The notes under the pieces were generated by a model. The model did not search any database. It saw only the letters and a program-made list of their open reading frames with translations, and was not told the DNA's origin. Source: an uncultured Oscillospiraceae bacterium (lineage in GTDB: Bacteria; Bacillota; Clostridia; Oscillospirales; Oscillospiraceae). Taken from it: 64,000 nucleotides of DNA. The DNA lies in assembly GCA_934589225.1 (NCBI GenBank), contig CAKTNS010000002.1:62001-126000 (forward strand), given 5' to 3'. Shown here one piece after another: positions 27,441 to 36,368 of this stretch. The translations under genes were made by a program, and so were the position numbers. Each line of letters starts with the position of its first letter. Position 1 is the stretch's first letter.

Positions 27441-27565
27441 TTTTGAAGTTATGAGATAACGATCACCGGCTGTTGCGCCAAAAAATCACAGAATCTGACA
27501 CTTTCTAAAATTTGCACAAAACCACCCGCCCCATTTTGTAGGGACTTCCAAAATTCAAAAAACCC

Positions 27566-27595
27566 TTGCAATACCTGGTTCCCGTTTGTTATATT
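27566..27595 (+). promoter_or_regulatory. Promoter of the glycine-rich surface protein gene
   Basis: TTGCAA (27566-27571), 18-base spacer, TATATT (27590-27595), then AAGGAGG at 27629-27635 before the ATG at 27643. Confidence 0.5.
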
Positions 27596-27642
27596 TATAG
27601 TGTACAAGACCAGCCCCCCTTCCGGCGTAAGGAGGAATATTT

Positions 27643-29862
27643 ATGAAGAAAATCACGACACGGTTGCTGTCCCTGGTGCTGCTGGGGGCCTTTATTCCCA
27701 GTTTCGTCCTGGCGGAAACCTGGGATTTGGGAAAGGGTGATATTACCGTCACCGCTACGGAAACGAGCCAGACCGTTTCCCAGGATGGAGGTGTCACAAA
27801 AGATGACCCTGATCCTGTCATCACCAGCAACGGAAAGACAGAAAACACCGTCACCATTAAAGCGGAGGCAAACGCCACCGCCAAGGTGACCCTGGACAAT
27901 GTCAATATTGACGTAAGCTCAAATCAGGAAGCGGCCATCACTACACAGGGCCAAGGCGACGTGACCCTGAATCTCTCGGGGAACAACAGCGTCAAGAGCG
28001 GCGACTATCACGCCGGTGTACACAAGGAGAATGTCGGTAATCTGACCATTACCACCCCAGAGGGCGGCACCGGCAGCCTGAATGCCACCGGCGGTAAAGG
28101 CGGTGCGGGCATCGGCGGCAGTTCCATTGGTGCTAACGGCAACAATATCACCATCTCCGGCGGTACTGTCGACGCCAAAGGCGGCGAACACAGTGCCGGT
28201 ATCGGCGGCGGCGGTAGCGGCAGTAGCAAAAATGCCAGCAATATTACGATTTCCGGCGGCGATGTCACAGCCCGCGGTGCCGGCAGAGCCGCGGGCATCG
28301 GCGGCGGCAATGGCGGCACTGGCACGGGTATTGAGATCACAGGCGGCAAGGTCACGGCCACCGGCGGTGAGCAAGGAGCAGGTATTGGCGGCGGTAACGG
28401 CGGCAACGGCAGCGGCATTACCGTATCCGGCGGCCAGGTCATTGCTACAGGCAAAAGTAACGGTGATGGTGGCGGTGCGGGCATTGGCGGTGGCAGCGGC
28501 GGCAGCGGCAGTACTATTACCGTCTCCAACGGAACAGTCAACGCCACCGGCGGTAATTATTCCGCGGGTATCGGCGGCGGTAAAGACGGCAGCGGCAGCG
28601 ACATTACCGTCTCCGGCGGCGAGGTCACGGCTAAAGGCGGCGGTTTCGGCGCAGGCATCGGCGGCGGTATAAATGGAGATGGCAGCGGAATCACCGTCTC
28701 CGGCGGCAAGGTCAACGCCACCGGCGATCCGTATGGTGCCGGTATCGGCGGCGGACAGAGTGGAAGCGGTAAGAATATTCTGATCTCCAACGGCGAGGTC
28801 ACTGCCAACAGCAATGCGTATGGTGCAGGCATCGGCGGCGGCTGGAAGGGTGAAGGCGATAAGATCACCGTCTCCGGCGGCAAAGTTACAGCCAACGGCG
28901 GCTACGGCGGTGCCGGTATTGGCGGCGGGGAGAACGCTTCCGGTACAAACATTGCCATCTCCGGCGGCGAGGTCACTGCCAAGGGCGGCGAATACGGTGC
29001 TGGTATCGGCGGCGGACAGAGCAGTAACGGCAGCGGAATCACGATCTCCGGTGATGCGCAGGTGAAGGCCCAGGGTGGTGTAGAATACAGAGGTTTGAAG
29101 GAAGGTGCCGCTATCGGCAACGGCGGCACTGATACTCAAAAGGGTGATGAGCTAGATATGGATCAGGTTGCTTCCGGTTTAAGCGTAGACGGATTCATCC
29201 AGACATACAAGCCCGGCGACAATATGGATACGGACACCCCCGAAAAGACAACCATCGGTAAAACCGGCGATCACAGCTGGGATAAAGGTACGGTAACGAC
29301 CAAGCCCACCTGTACAACCGAAGGGGTAATGACCTACACCTGTACGAATACAGCGCACACTTCCCCAATAACCAAAACCGAACCCATCCCGGCGCTGAAT
29401 CATGATTTCAAAACTTACATTTACGACAAGAATGCCACCCGTGAAGCAGACGGCACGGAGACTGCCAAGTGTGAACGCTGCACCGTGACGGACACCCGAA
29501 CCGCCAAGGGCACGAAGCTGCCCGGGGATACCGCCGAGGCGGCTCCGGAAAACCAGGCAGCACCCTACTGGGTCTCCGGCCCGGAGGGCCAGAGCCTTCC
29601 TTACCAGGCCCAGATCAAGGACGGCGTGCTCACCCTGACGGTCCAGGCCGACACCGCCTCCCTCCGGGGCTCCACCGAGAGCCTCCGGCAGCTGGAGGCC
29701 CAGGGCATCACGGAGATCCGGTTCATCACCAACGGGGCGGAGTCTGCCTTCACCCTCTCGGCCCTCCTTACCTCCGGCACCGGCAGCTTCACCCTGACCC
29801 ACGAAGGGAAGACCGTGACCTTCACCCTGGCAGAAAAGGACATCAGCGGGATTCTCAAGTAA
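27643..29862 (+). CDS. Secreted glycine-rich tandem-repeat protein
   Basis: 739 residues with a signal peptide (KKITTRLLSLVLLGAFIPSF, cleavage near AETW). After ~130 residues come at least eleven tandem units of about 24-28 residues of the form SGGxVTAxGG...GAGIGGG...GSGITI (roughly residues 135-480). They predict a right-handed beta-solenoid. The tail has two Cys-paired units (CTTEGVMTYTCTN; KCERCTVTDT) of the kind common in Clostridia surface proteins, then a ~110-residue C-terminal domain. No sortase motif or transmembrane anchor is visible, so attachment is unclear. Probable role is adhesion or surface coating; no enzyme motif is seen. Confidence 0.82.
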   Translation: MKKITTRLLSLVLLGAFIPSFVLAETWDLGKGDITVTATETSQTVSQDGGVTKDDPDPVITSNGKTENTVTIKAEANATAKVTLDNVNIDVSSNQEAAITTQGQGDVTLNLSGNNSVKSGDYHAGVHKENVGNLTITTPEGGTGSLNATGGKGGAGIGGSSIGANGNNITISGGTVDAKGGEHSAGIGGGGSGSSKNASNITISGGDVTARGAGRAAGIGGGNGGTGTGIEITGGKVTATGGEQGAGIGGGNGGNGSGITVSGGQVIATGKSNGDGGGAGIGGGSGGSGSTITVSNGTVNATGGNYSAGIGGGKDGSGSDITVSGGEVTAKGGGFGAGIGGGINGDGSGITVSGGKVNATGDPYGAGIGGGQSGSGKNILISNGEVTANSNAYGAGIGGGWKGEGDKITVSGGKVTANGGYGGAGIGGGENASGTNIAISGGEVTAKGGEYGAGIGGGQSSNGSGITISGDAQVKAQGGVEYRGLKEGAAIGNGGTDTQKGDELDMDQVASGLSVDGFIQTYKPGDNMDTDTPEKTTIGKTGDHSWDKGTVTTKPTCTTEGVMTYTCTNTAHTSPITKTEPIPALNHDFKTYIYDKNATREADGTETAKCERCTVTDTRTAKGTKLPGDTAEAAPENQAAPYWVSGPEGQSLPYQAQIKDGVLTLTVQADTASLRGSTESLRQLEAQGITEIRFITNGAESAFTLSALLTSGTGSFTLTHEGKTVTFTLAEKDISGILK

Positions 29863-29867
29863 CCAAC

Positions 29868-31040
29868 CACAAAACGGCGGCAAATTGCCGCCGTTTTTGT
29901 TTGCCAAAGAGGCGCAGTACCACGTTCCGCATTGCAGCAACAACGGGCGCAGAGGTGTTGCGCATGTAGGGGCGGCTAGTAGCCGCCCGCCACGTCCCGA
30001 CTACAACCTGTGCGGTTGAATGGTACCACCCCCCGGCGAAACCGTAGGGAACGGCCTGTGTGCCGTTCCGGAAACGTCCCGAATAGAACCCGTGCGGTTG
30101 AACGGAACCACGCAATGTAGCGGCGATGATTCATCGCCATGCCACATTCCGAATACAACCTGTGTGGTTGAATGAGACCACATATCGACATGTCATTCCG
30201 AGCGAGTGAAAGCGAGTCGAGGAATCTTCCCGAGTGGCAATTTTTATCTTGTGGTAGTTCTTTCCCCAACGTGGTAGATTTCTCCACTCCGCTTCGCTAC
30301 GGTCGGAATGACATGTCGGGGGTGGTTCCGCTTTGTCCACACAGGTTATGATTGCAGCGTGGCGGGCGGCTAGTAGCCGCCCCTACGGGCGTAGTACCTT
30401 TGTGCCCACTGTTTCTGCAACATTTCGCGCCGCCCCGCCGCCCTCATCAGGCTCGCCCACAGGGCGAGCCAGCTTCCCCCGAGGGAAGCTTTTGTACCGT
30501 GTCGGACGGGAACCTGTTTATTCTGACGTCGTTCTATCCGGAAGGTTTCCGGAACGGCACACAGGCCGTTCCCTACGGTTTCGCTGATTGGTTCATTCTT
30601 GAACCAACGTATTTTAAAAGTGGGCACGTCCGTCGTCCAAAGAATTGTCAATTGTCAATTGTCAATTTTTCTGCCGCCCCTACGGTCACGCTGGTAGGCG
30701 GTACCGTTCATCCGCACGGGTTATATATGCAACATTGCTTGGTGGTGCTCCGCGCAGCGAATCAAAATCTATTGATTGCCGGGGGCAATCACACCATGAA
30801 TTCACCGATGAATCATCGCCGCTACATTGCGTGGTACCATTCATCCGCACAGGTTCTATTCGAAACGTGGCGGGCGGCTAATAGCCGATGAATGAATGTG
30901 TGATTGCCACCGGCAATCATTGGTTTTTAATTCGCTGCGCGGAGCACCGCCCCTACAGGCGTGGTACCTTTCAACCACAACAGGTTGTATTCGAAACGTT
31001 GCATGGTGCTGCTCCGCGCAGCGAATCAAAATCTACCGAA
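29868..31040. repeat. Palindromic-cassette repeat island 4
   Basis: Starts with the ~110-base sequence shared with island 3. Forward linkers lie at 30004, 30075 and 30155, with forward hairpins at 29966 (GTAGGGGCGGCTAGTAGCCG), 30044 (GTAGGGAACGGC) and ~30118 (GTAGCGGCGATGATTCATCG). The centre is 30193-30311. Reverse linkers follow at 30325, 30699, 30832 and 30963. Nested within are twin hairpins at 30450-30490 (GGCTCGCCC / GGGCGAGCC and AGCTTCCC / GGGAAGCT) and a TCAATTG tandem repeat near 30643-30668. There are three pieces of a GCTCCGCGCAGCGAATC unit (30750, 30930, 31010). There is no gene. Confidence 0.82.
29872..29898 (+). terminator. Terminator of the glycine-rich protein gene
   Basis: Stem AAACGGCGGCAA / TTGCCGCCGTTT (29872-29883 with 29885-29896) followed by TTGTTT. 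It is part of the block shared with 27017-27130. Confidence 0.7.
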
Positions 31041-31044
31041 ATAA

Positions 31045-31366
31045 AAGCAAAAAGAAATGACCCCTGACGAACCGGTTCCGGTATCTTCTCGTCAGGGGTC
31101 ATTTCTGTTCGCTCTTATTATCTAACATCATTGGTTAACCTCCCTTTCTGCGGATTACGGGGCTGCCATCCTGCTTTCCTGTCTCCGTGATACAGTGTAC
31201 TTCATTGATAAAGCCGGCAATAAACTCTATTTAATCGGAGATTTACAGGAGGTCCTGCCCTTGGCCCAGTTTAATGGAGCCCATCGGTCCGATACCCATC
31301 TTCATCATTGTTTCTTTTCAAAGTCCTTTCGGTTTTTCTTTGAACTCTTTGGTATCTTTCCTTTGT
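31045..31366 (-). ncRNA. Stand-alone small transcription unit, possible sRNA or small-peptide locus
   Basis: A complete minus-strand transcription unit with no long frame. The promoter is at 31373-31401 and the predicted start near 31366. A perfect 18-bp terminator stem lies at 31053-31106, followed by TTTTTGCTTTTATTT. Three very short frames occur: MMKMGIGPMGSIKLGQGQDL plus one Leu, MKYTVSRRQESRMAAP, and MMLDNKSEQK. The last has a strong AGGGAGG site seven bases before its ATG and its stop lies in the terminator stem. It could be a regulatory RNA or a worn type I toxin cassette of the holin-like kind. Both are guesses. Confidence 0.45.
31053..31106 (-). terminator. Perfect 18-bp terminator stem
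   Basis: AGAAATGACCCCTGACGA (31053-31070) pairs without mismatch with 31089-31106; the loop is 18 bases. On the minus strand a T-rich tail follows, so it terminates the small unit 31045-31366. Confidence 0.85.
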
Positions 31367-31372
31367 GTCTAT

Positions 31373-31401
31373 ACTATATCACAAAGAATCCCCCATGACA
31401 A
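31373..31401 (-). promoter_or_regulatory. Promoter of the 31045-31366 small unit
   Basis: Minus strand TTGTCA (31401-31396), 17-base spacer, TATAGT (31378-31373). It lies downstream of the proS terminator, so the unit is independent of proS. Confidence 0.65.
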
Positions 31402-31486
31402 GCCGTATTTTTGTACAATTTACACAGCATCTTTTTGTGAGCCTTGCACATTTCGCCTTTTCTCTGATCCTTTCAGCGCATGGAGT

Positions 31487-31521
31487 TAAAACGCCCCGGG
31501 CGGCGTCGGGCCGTCCGGGGC
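31487..31521 (-). terminator. Terminator of proS
   Basis: Stem GCCCCGGACGG / CCGCCCGGGGC on the minus strand (31521-31511 with 31503-31493; one G-T pair), followed by GTTTTAA. Confidence 0.7.
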
Positions 31522-31542
31522 TGGTGTAATTTATGGTTTCTA

Positions 31543-32979
31543 TTAGTAGGCAACGCCCCAGTAGATCATCTTCTGGGCGGGCTTGCCGCAGCAGGCGCAG
31601 GTGTCGCCCAGGTGCTCCTGGTTGAAGGGGATGCAGCGGGAGGACATGCCGGCCACTTCCTTCATTTTGAGCTCGCACTCCTCGTCCCCGCACCACATGG
31701 TCTTGATGAAGCCGCCGTTCTGCTCCTGCAGGGCCTTGGCCTCTTCCAGGGAGTGGGCTTCGTAGATGTGGTCTTCCAGGTTCTTCTTGGCCCGGTCAAA
31801 CATGCCCCGGTGTACCAGCTCCAGCTGCTCCTCCACGGCCTTTTCCAAGTCCTCCAGCTTGACGGTGACCTTCTCCCGGTCGGTCCGGCGCACCAGAACG
31901 CACTGATCATTTTCCAAATCCCGGGGGCCGCACTCTACCCGGAGGGGCACGCCCTTCATTTCATACTCGGCGCACTTCCAGCCCATGGAGTTGTCGGAAT
32001 CGTCCACCTTGACCCGGAAACCGGCCTTTTCCAGCCGCTCCCGCAGCTGCTGGGCAGCCTCCAGAACGCCGGGCTTGTGCTGGGCCACCGGCAGAATCAC
32101 CACCTGCACAGGGGCGATCTTGGGGGGCAGCACCAGGCCGTTGTTGTCGCCGTGGGTCATGATGATGCCGCCGATAAGACGGGTGGACACGCCCCAGGAG
32201 GTCTGGAAGGGGTTGACCCGCTGGTTGTTCTTATCCGCAAAGGTGATGTCAAAGGCCTTGGCGAAGCCGTCGCCAAAGTAATGGGAGGTACCGGCCTGGA
32301 GAGCCTTCCGGTCGTGCATCATGCACTCGATGGTATAGGTAGCCTCCGCGCCGTTGAACTTCTCCTTGTCGGTCTTCTGGCCCCGGGTCACGGGCATGGC
32401 CAGCACATTCTCGCAGAAGTCGGCATAGAGGTTCAGCATCTGCTCGGTAAAGGCCTGGGCCTCCTGGGCGGTGGCGTGCATGGTGTGACCCTCCTGCCAC
32501 AGGAATTCCCGGTGGCGCAGGAAGGGACGGCTGGTCTTCTCCCAGCGCAGAACGCTGCACCACTGGTTGTACTTCATGGGCAGGTCCCGGTGGGACTGGA
32601 TCACCTGGGCGAAGTGGTCGCAGAACAGGGTTTCAGAGGTGGGCCGGATGCACAGCCGCTCCTCTAATTTTTCATTGCCCCCCATGGTCACCCAGGCGCA
32701 CTCCGGCGCAAAGCCCTCCACGTGGTCCTTCTCCTTCTGCAGCAGGCTCTCGGGGATCAGCATGGGCATATAGACGTTCTCCACGCCCACCTTCTTAAAC
32801 TCCGCGTCCATGATCCGCTGGATATTCTCCCAGATGGCGTAGCCGTAGGGCCGGTAAATAAACACGCCCTTGATGGAAGAATAGTCAATCAGCTGGGCCT
32901 TTTTGCACACGTCCGTGTACCATTGGGCAAAATCCACTTCCATGTCAGTGATCTGCTCTACTTTTTTATCCTTTGCCAT
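31543..32979 (-). CDS. proS: Prolyl-tRNA synthetase, short (ProS type 3) form
   Basis: 478 residues, the size of the archaeal/eukaryote-like ProRS rather than the ~570-residue bacterial form with its editing insert. Class II motifs are visible: GVFIYRPYGYAIWENIQ, motif 2 LRWEKTSRPFLRHREF with QEGHTMHAT, and motif 3-type GGIIMTHGDNNGLVLPP. The C-terminus has the Cys-containing zinc-type region (MWCGDEECE, DTCACCGKPAQ) and ends in WGVAY, typical of this form. It charges tRNA-Pro in the cytoplasm. No T-box precedes it; the leader is only ~35 bases. Confidence 0.96.
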   Translation of the reverse strand: MAKDKKVEQITDMEVDFAQWYTDVCKKAQLIDYSSIKGVFIYRPYGYAIWENIQRIMDAEFKKVGVENVYMPMLIPESLLQKEKDHVEGFAPECAWVTMGGNEKLEERLCIRPTSETLFCDHFAQVIQSHRDLPMKYNQWCSVLRWEKTSRPFLRHREFLWQEGHTMHATAQEAQAFTEQMLNLYADFCENVLAMPVTRGQKTDKEKFNGAEATYTIECMMHDRKALQAGTSHYFGDGFAKAFDITFADKNNQRVNPFQTSWGVSTRLIGGIIMTHGDNNGLVLPPKIAPVQVVILPVAQHKPGVLEAAQQLRERLEKAGFRVKVDDSDNSMGWKCAEYEMKGVPLRVECGPRDLENDQCVLVRRTDREKVTVKLEDLEKAVEEQLELVHRGMFDRAKKNLEDHIYEAHSLEEAKALQEQNGGFIKTMWCGDEECELKMKEVAGMSSRCIPFNQEHLGDTCACCGKPAQKMIYWGVAY

Positions 32980-33021
32980 AGTTTATTTCATCCTCTCAGG
33001 TTTTCTATAAATCTTCAACTT

Positions 33022-33027
33022 ATTATA
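33022..33027 (-). promoter_or_regulatory. Extended -10 promoter of proS
   Basis: Minus strand TGGTATAAT, an extended -10. A TTGACA lies only seven bases upstream, too close to be its -35. Confidence 0.45.
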
Positions 33028-33084
33028 CCACGGCTGTCAAGCATTTTGGGGGGTATTTTTGCCGTTCCTTCTTCCGGCGGCATA

Positions 33085-33113
33085 TTGTTTTTTCCCGGAT
33101 TTTCTGGTATACT
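33085..33113 (+). promoter_or_regulatory. Promoter of the L-serine dehydratase gene
   Basis: TTGTTT (33085-33090), 17-base spacer, TATACT (33108-33113), 30 bases before the ATG at 33144. Confidence 0.6.
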
Positions 33114-33143
33114 GACCTTAGAACAGAAAACGGAGGAATCGAA

Positions 33144-34358
33144 ATGAAGTCCATTCGGGAAATTTATAAAATCGGCAAAGGTCCCAGCTCTTCCCATACC
33201 ATGGGGCCGGAGCGGGCTGCGGGGCTTTTTCGGAAGGAGCATCCCGAGGCGGATGCTTTTGAGGTCATTCTCTATGGCTCTTTGAGCAAAACCGGCGTGG
33301 GCCACGGGACGGACCGGGTGCTGCGGGAAACCCTGGCTCCCTATCCTACCAAGATCGTTTTCTCCCAGGAAGTGCTGCCCGGTGCCCATCCCAATACCCT
33401 GGACTTTATCGCTTTCAAAGAGGGCAGCGAAATTGGCCGTCTGCGGGTGGAGTCCATCGGTGGCGGGGACATCCGCATTCCCGGCCGGGAGGATATTCAG
33501 GGGGAAGAGGTTTATATTGAGCATTCCTTCGCGGAGATCGCGGATTTCTGCAAGTGGCGCTATATCCACACCCTCAGCGACTATGTGGAGCTGAACGAAG
33601 GGCCGGAGATCTGGGACTTTCTGCTGACGGTGTGGCAGGCCATGAAGCAGTCCATTGAGGACGGTCTGGCCGCCACCGGCACCCTGCCCGGGGGGCTGAA
33701 CGTCCAGCGGAAGGCCAACTATCTCTATCACAAAACCGGCGGCTGCGATGCCCCCGCCCTGCGGGAGTTCCAGCAGATCGCCGCCTATGCCTATGCAGTG
33801 GCGGAGCAGAACGCCGACAATGGCACCATCGTCACCGCCCCCACCTGCGGGGCCTGCGGCGTGGTTCCCGCGGTGCTCAAATACATGCAGGACACCAAGG
33901 GCTTCTCCGACGAGACCATCTGCCGGGGTCTTGCCACTGCGGGCATCATCGGCAACCTGACCAAGAGCAATGCCTCCATTTCCGGGGCCGAGTGCGGCTG
34001 TCAGGCAGAGATCGGCACCGCCTGCTCCATGGCCGCCGCCGCTCTGGCGGAGCTCTACGGCCAGGATTTGGACCAGGTGGAATACGCCGCGGAGGTGGCC
34101 ATGGAGCACCACCTGGGGCTGACCTGTGACCCCATCTGCGGCCTGGTGCAGATCCCCTGCATCGAGCGCAACGCCGTGGCCGCCATGCGGGCCATGAACG
34201 CCTGCAATTTAAGCTACTTCCTCACGGGCTCCCGAAACATCAGCTATGACATGGTCTGCCGGGCCATGCACGAAACCGGCATCAGCCTGAACCAGCGCTT
34301 CCGGGAAACCAGCGAGGGCGGCCTTGCCAAGCTCTACGACCGGAAAATGAAGAAATGA
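33144..34358 (+). CDS. sdaA: L-serine ammonia-lyase (Fe-S L-serine dehydratase), fused beta-alpha chain
   Basis: 404 residues. The N-terminal beta domain has the hallmark KGPSSSHTMGPERAAG (residues 12-27). The alpha domain carries the cysteines that ligate the oxygen-labile 4Fe-4S cluster: APTCGACGVVP, ISGAECGCQAEIGTACSMA and DPICGLVQIPC. The enzyme converts L-serine to pyruvate and ammonia. In many Firmicutes the two domains are separate SdaAB and SdaAA chains; here they are one polypeptide, somewhat shorter than the ~450-residue E. coli form. Monocistronic. Confidence 0.93.
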   Translation: MKSIREIYKIGKGPSSSHTMGPERAAGLFRKEHPEADAFEVILYGSLSKTGVGHGTDRVLRETLAPYPTKIVFSQEVLPGAHPNTLDFIAFKEGSEIGRLRVESIGGGDIRIPGREDIQGEEVYIEHSFAEIADFCKWRYIHTLSDYVELNEGPEIWDFLLTVWQAMKQSIEDGLAATGTLPGGLNVQRKANYLYHKTGGCDAPALREFQQIAAYAYAVAEQNADNGTIVTAPTCGACGVVPAVLKYMQDTKGFSDETICRGLATAGIIGNLTKSNASISGAECGCQAEIGTACSMAAAALAELYGQDLDQVEYAAEVAMEHHLGLTCDPICGLVQIPCIERNAVAAMRAMNACNLSYFLTGSRNISYDMVCRAMHETGISLNQRFRETSEGGLAKLYDRKMKK

Positions 34359-34363
34359 CCTTT

Positions 34364-34413
34364 CAGTGTGCCCGGCCTCCTGTTTTTTGGGGGGTCAGGC
34401 ACACTGCTTTTAT
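34364..34413 (+). terminator. Terminator between sdaA and the convergent histidine kinase gene
   Basis: Stem CAGTGTGCC / GGCACACTG (34364-34372 with 34398-34406), a 25-base loop, then CTTTTATTTT. The T-run overlaps the stop region of the kinase gene. Confidence 0.65.
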
Positions 34414-35651
34414 TTTCCAAAGGTGACGGTGAAGGTGGTCCCCGCCCCTTCGCTGCTGGCAACGGCAATGGTCCCACCCAGGCGAAGGGTCATCTCCTTG
34501 GTGATGGCCAGCCCCAGGCCGAAGCCCCGTTGGGGGCCGCCACGGCTTTTGTCCCCCCGGTAAAACCGGTCAAAGACATGGGGCAGGTCCTCCTGGGGGA
34601 TCAGGCTTCCCAGATTCTGAACGGAGAGCACCGTTTTCCGCTTGCTTTTGTGAAGACCGAGCCGCACCGTTCCCCCTCTGGGCTCATATTTCAGGGCATT
34701 TTCCAACAGGCTCATGACAATGCGGAACAAATAGTCCTCATTACCCTCCATCATGCACTGCTCCGGAAGGTCCGTTTCCAAGGTCACGCCGTTTTCATAG
34801 GCCAGAGATTCAACCTCCAGCTCCGCTTTCAGGGCGATGGCCGCCAAATCCGTTTCCTCTATGGAAAGGCGCACCTCCTGCCGCTCCACGTCTGCCAACG
34901 TCAGCATCTGGGCGATGAGCCCCTGCATGCGCTTGGCGGATTCCTGGGTGCTCTCCAGCCAGCGGCCCAGCTCCCCCACCGGGGTCTGGGGGTTCTCCAT
35001 GAGAATGGAGTTGTTGGCCAGAATGACGGAAAGGGGGGTTTTCAGGTCGTGGGAGGCATCGGCCACAAACTGCTTTTCCCGCTCCATGGCTTCCTCCATG
35101 GGCCGGGCGGCGATGACCGCCAGTTTTTTACTGATGGCCAGAAACAGCAGCATGGCCCCGGCCCAGATGCCAAGCAGGGCCCCGCAGAGCTTCAGCATGG
35201 AATAGGTGATATAGTGCATATCCGCCAGGGCGATTTTGCAGGGGTTTGAGCCGCTGCGATAGTAGATCACATGCTGCCCCCTTAAAAGCCCAAAGTCCTG
35301 CTGCCGGTTCACAACCGTCTCCAGCAGCTCCGGCAGCTCCTGCTGAAACAGCTCATTTCCGGAGAGGACCGTATACTCTTCCGTGGCGGGGTCATAAAAG
35401 CAGACGGCAATGTTCATTTCCGCCCCCCGTTTGTTCTTGAAGTGGTCCGCCCGCTTTTCCGATTCCCCGGGCCGTCCCTCCGGGGGCTGGGAGAAGGCTC
35501 CCAGGGGGGCCACCACCTGCTCCATGGTCCGGCGCAGGCCGGTATAGTAATCCCGAACCATATACACCGCCACCGCTGCCACCATCACCGTCAGAACAAC
35601 GCCGATCAGCAGCATATTGAACTGCACAAACCGCTTCCGATAATCCTTCAT
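34410..35651 (-). CDS. Sensor histidine kinase
   Basis: 413 residues. Membrane helices lie at about 12-32 and 153-175, with an extracytoplasmic sensor of ~120 residues between. HisKA carries the phospho-acceptor H201 in ASHDLKTPLS. HATPase_c shows the N box MSLLENALKY, and GFGLGLAITKEM as the G2 box. It overlaps the response regulator by ATGA, so the pair is coupled. It is divergent from the polyphosphate-polymerase operon, the likely target. The signal is unknown. Confidence 0.93.
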   Translation of the reverse strand: MKDYRKRFVQFNMLLIGVVLTVMVAAVAVYMVRDYYTGLRRTMEQVVAPLGAFSQPPEGRPGESEKRADHFKNKRGAEMNIAVCFYDPATEEYTVLSGNELFQQELPELLETVVNRQQDFGLLRGQHVIYYRSGSNPCKIALADMHYITYSMLKLCGALLGIWAGAMLLFLAISKKLAVIAARPMEEAMEREKQFVADASHDLKTPLSVILANNSILMENPQTPVGELGRWLESTQESAKRMQGLIAQMLTLADVERQEVRLSIEETDLAAIALKAELEVESLAYENGVTLETDLPEQCMMEGNEDYLFRIVMSLLENALKYEPRGGTVRLGLHKSKRKTVLSVQNLGSLIPQEDLPHVFDRFYRGDKSRGGPQRGFGLGLAITKEMTLRLGGTIAVASSEGAGTTFTVTFGK

Positions 35652-36322
35652 CCCTGGACCTCCAGCCGATAGCCGATCTTCTGCAAATTGCGGATGGTCA
35701 CCCGGGAGCCCAAAAACCGCAGCTTTTTCCGCAAAAAGGAGATGTAGGCCTCCACATTGTTGTCCGTAGCCTCCGAATCCATGCCCCAGCCCTTGGAAAT
35801 CAACAGGTCCTTGGAAAAGGTCATTTGAGGCTGGGTCAGCATCAGCCGGGCGATCTCCAGCTCTTTGGGGCTTAACTGCACGTCTCGCTTGCAGCAGCGC
35901 AGGGTCACGGTGTTCAGGTCCAGGGTCAGGTCCTCAAAGGACAGTTCATTTAAAACCATGGCCCCCTTGCGCCGGGTCATGGCCCCGATCCGGGCCAGCA
36001 GCTCCTCCGGGTCAAAGGGCTTGGTCAGGTAGTCATCCGCCCCGGCGTTGAGGCCCAGCACCTTGTCCGGCACCGTGGCCCGGGCGGTGAGCAGCAGGAC
36101 GGGGGTCTGGATGCCCTCGCTGCGGATCTGCCGCAAAACGCTGATGCCATCCAGCTTTGGCAGCATGATGTCCAGCAGCACCAGATCATAGGAGCAGCCC
36201 CGAATATAGTCCAGAGCTGACTGGCCCTCCGCCACCCAGTCCGTGCGATGGCCCGCCTTCCTTAATATATGCTCCAAGGCCCCGGCCAGGGCGGCCTCGT
36301 CCTCCACGATCAGCAGATTCAT
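35648..36322 (-). CDS. OmpR-family response regulator
   Basis: 224 residues. The receiver domain has acidic pocket residues near E7-D8, phospho-acceptor D51 in LLDIMLPKLDG, and K103-type TKPFDPEELLARI. The C-terminal winged helix matches the OmpR/PhoB class (LSPKELEIARLML, NNVEAYISFLRKKL). The start at 36322 is backed by GAGGAGG. First gene of the two-component operon; direct repeats between it and the divergent operon could be its binding site. Confidence 0.94.
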   Translation of the reverse strand: MNLLIVEDEAALAGALEHILRKAGHRTDWVAEGQSALDYIRGCSYDLVLLDIMLPKLDGISVLRQIRSEGIQTPVLLLTARATVPDKVLGLNAGADDYLTKPFDPEELLARIGAMTRRKGAMVLNELSFEDLTLDLNTVTLRCCKRDVQLSPKELEIARLMLTQPQMTFSKDLLISKGWGMDSEATDNNVEAYISFLRKKLRFLGSRVTIRNLQKIGYRLEVQG

Positions 36323-36368
36323 AAAGATTCCTCCTCTATATCCTATATCTCCTATTTTACAGCAAGTT

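Noticed and set aside
30643..30668. TCAATTG tandem repeat as a phase-variation tract
   Set aside because: It is not inside or just upstream of any gene, so copy change would have no evident effect.
31195..31398. 67-codon plus-strand frame in the small transcription unit
   Set aside because: It lies antisense to the promoter and terminator evidence, lacks a ribosome site and has no recognised family; it may be chance.
33031..33049. TTGACA seven bases before TATAAT upstream of proS as a normal promoter
   Set aside because: Spacing is far from 16-18 bases; only the extended -10 was kept.
33028..33143. T-box leader for proS
   Set aside because: The leader between the extended -10 and the start codon is only about 35 bases, too short, and has no T-box sequence.
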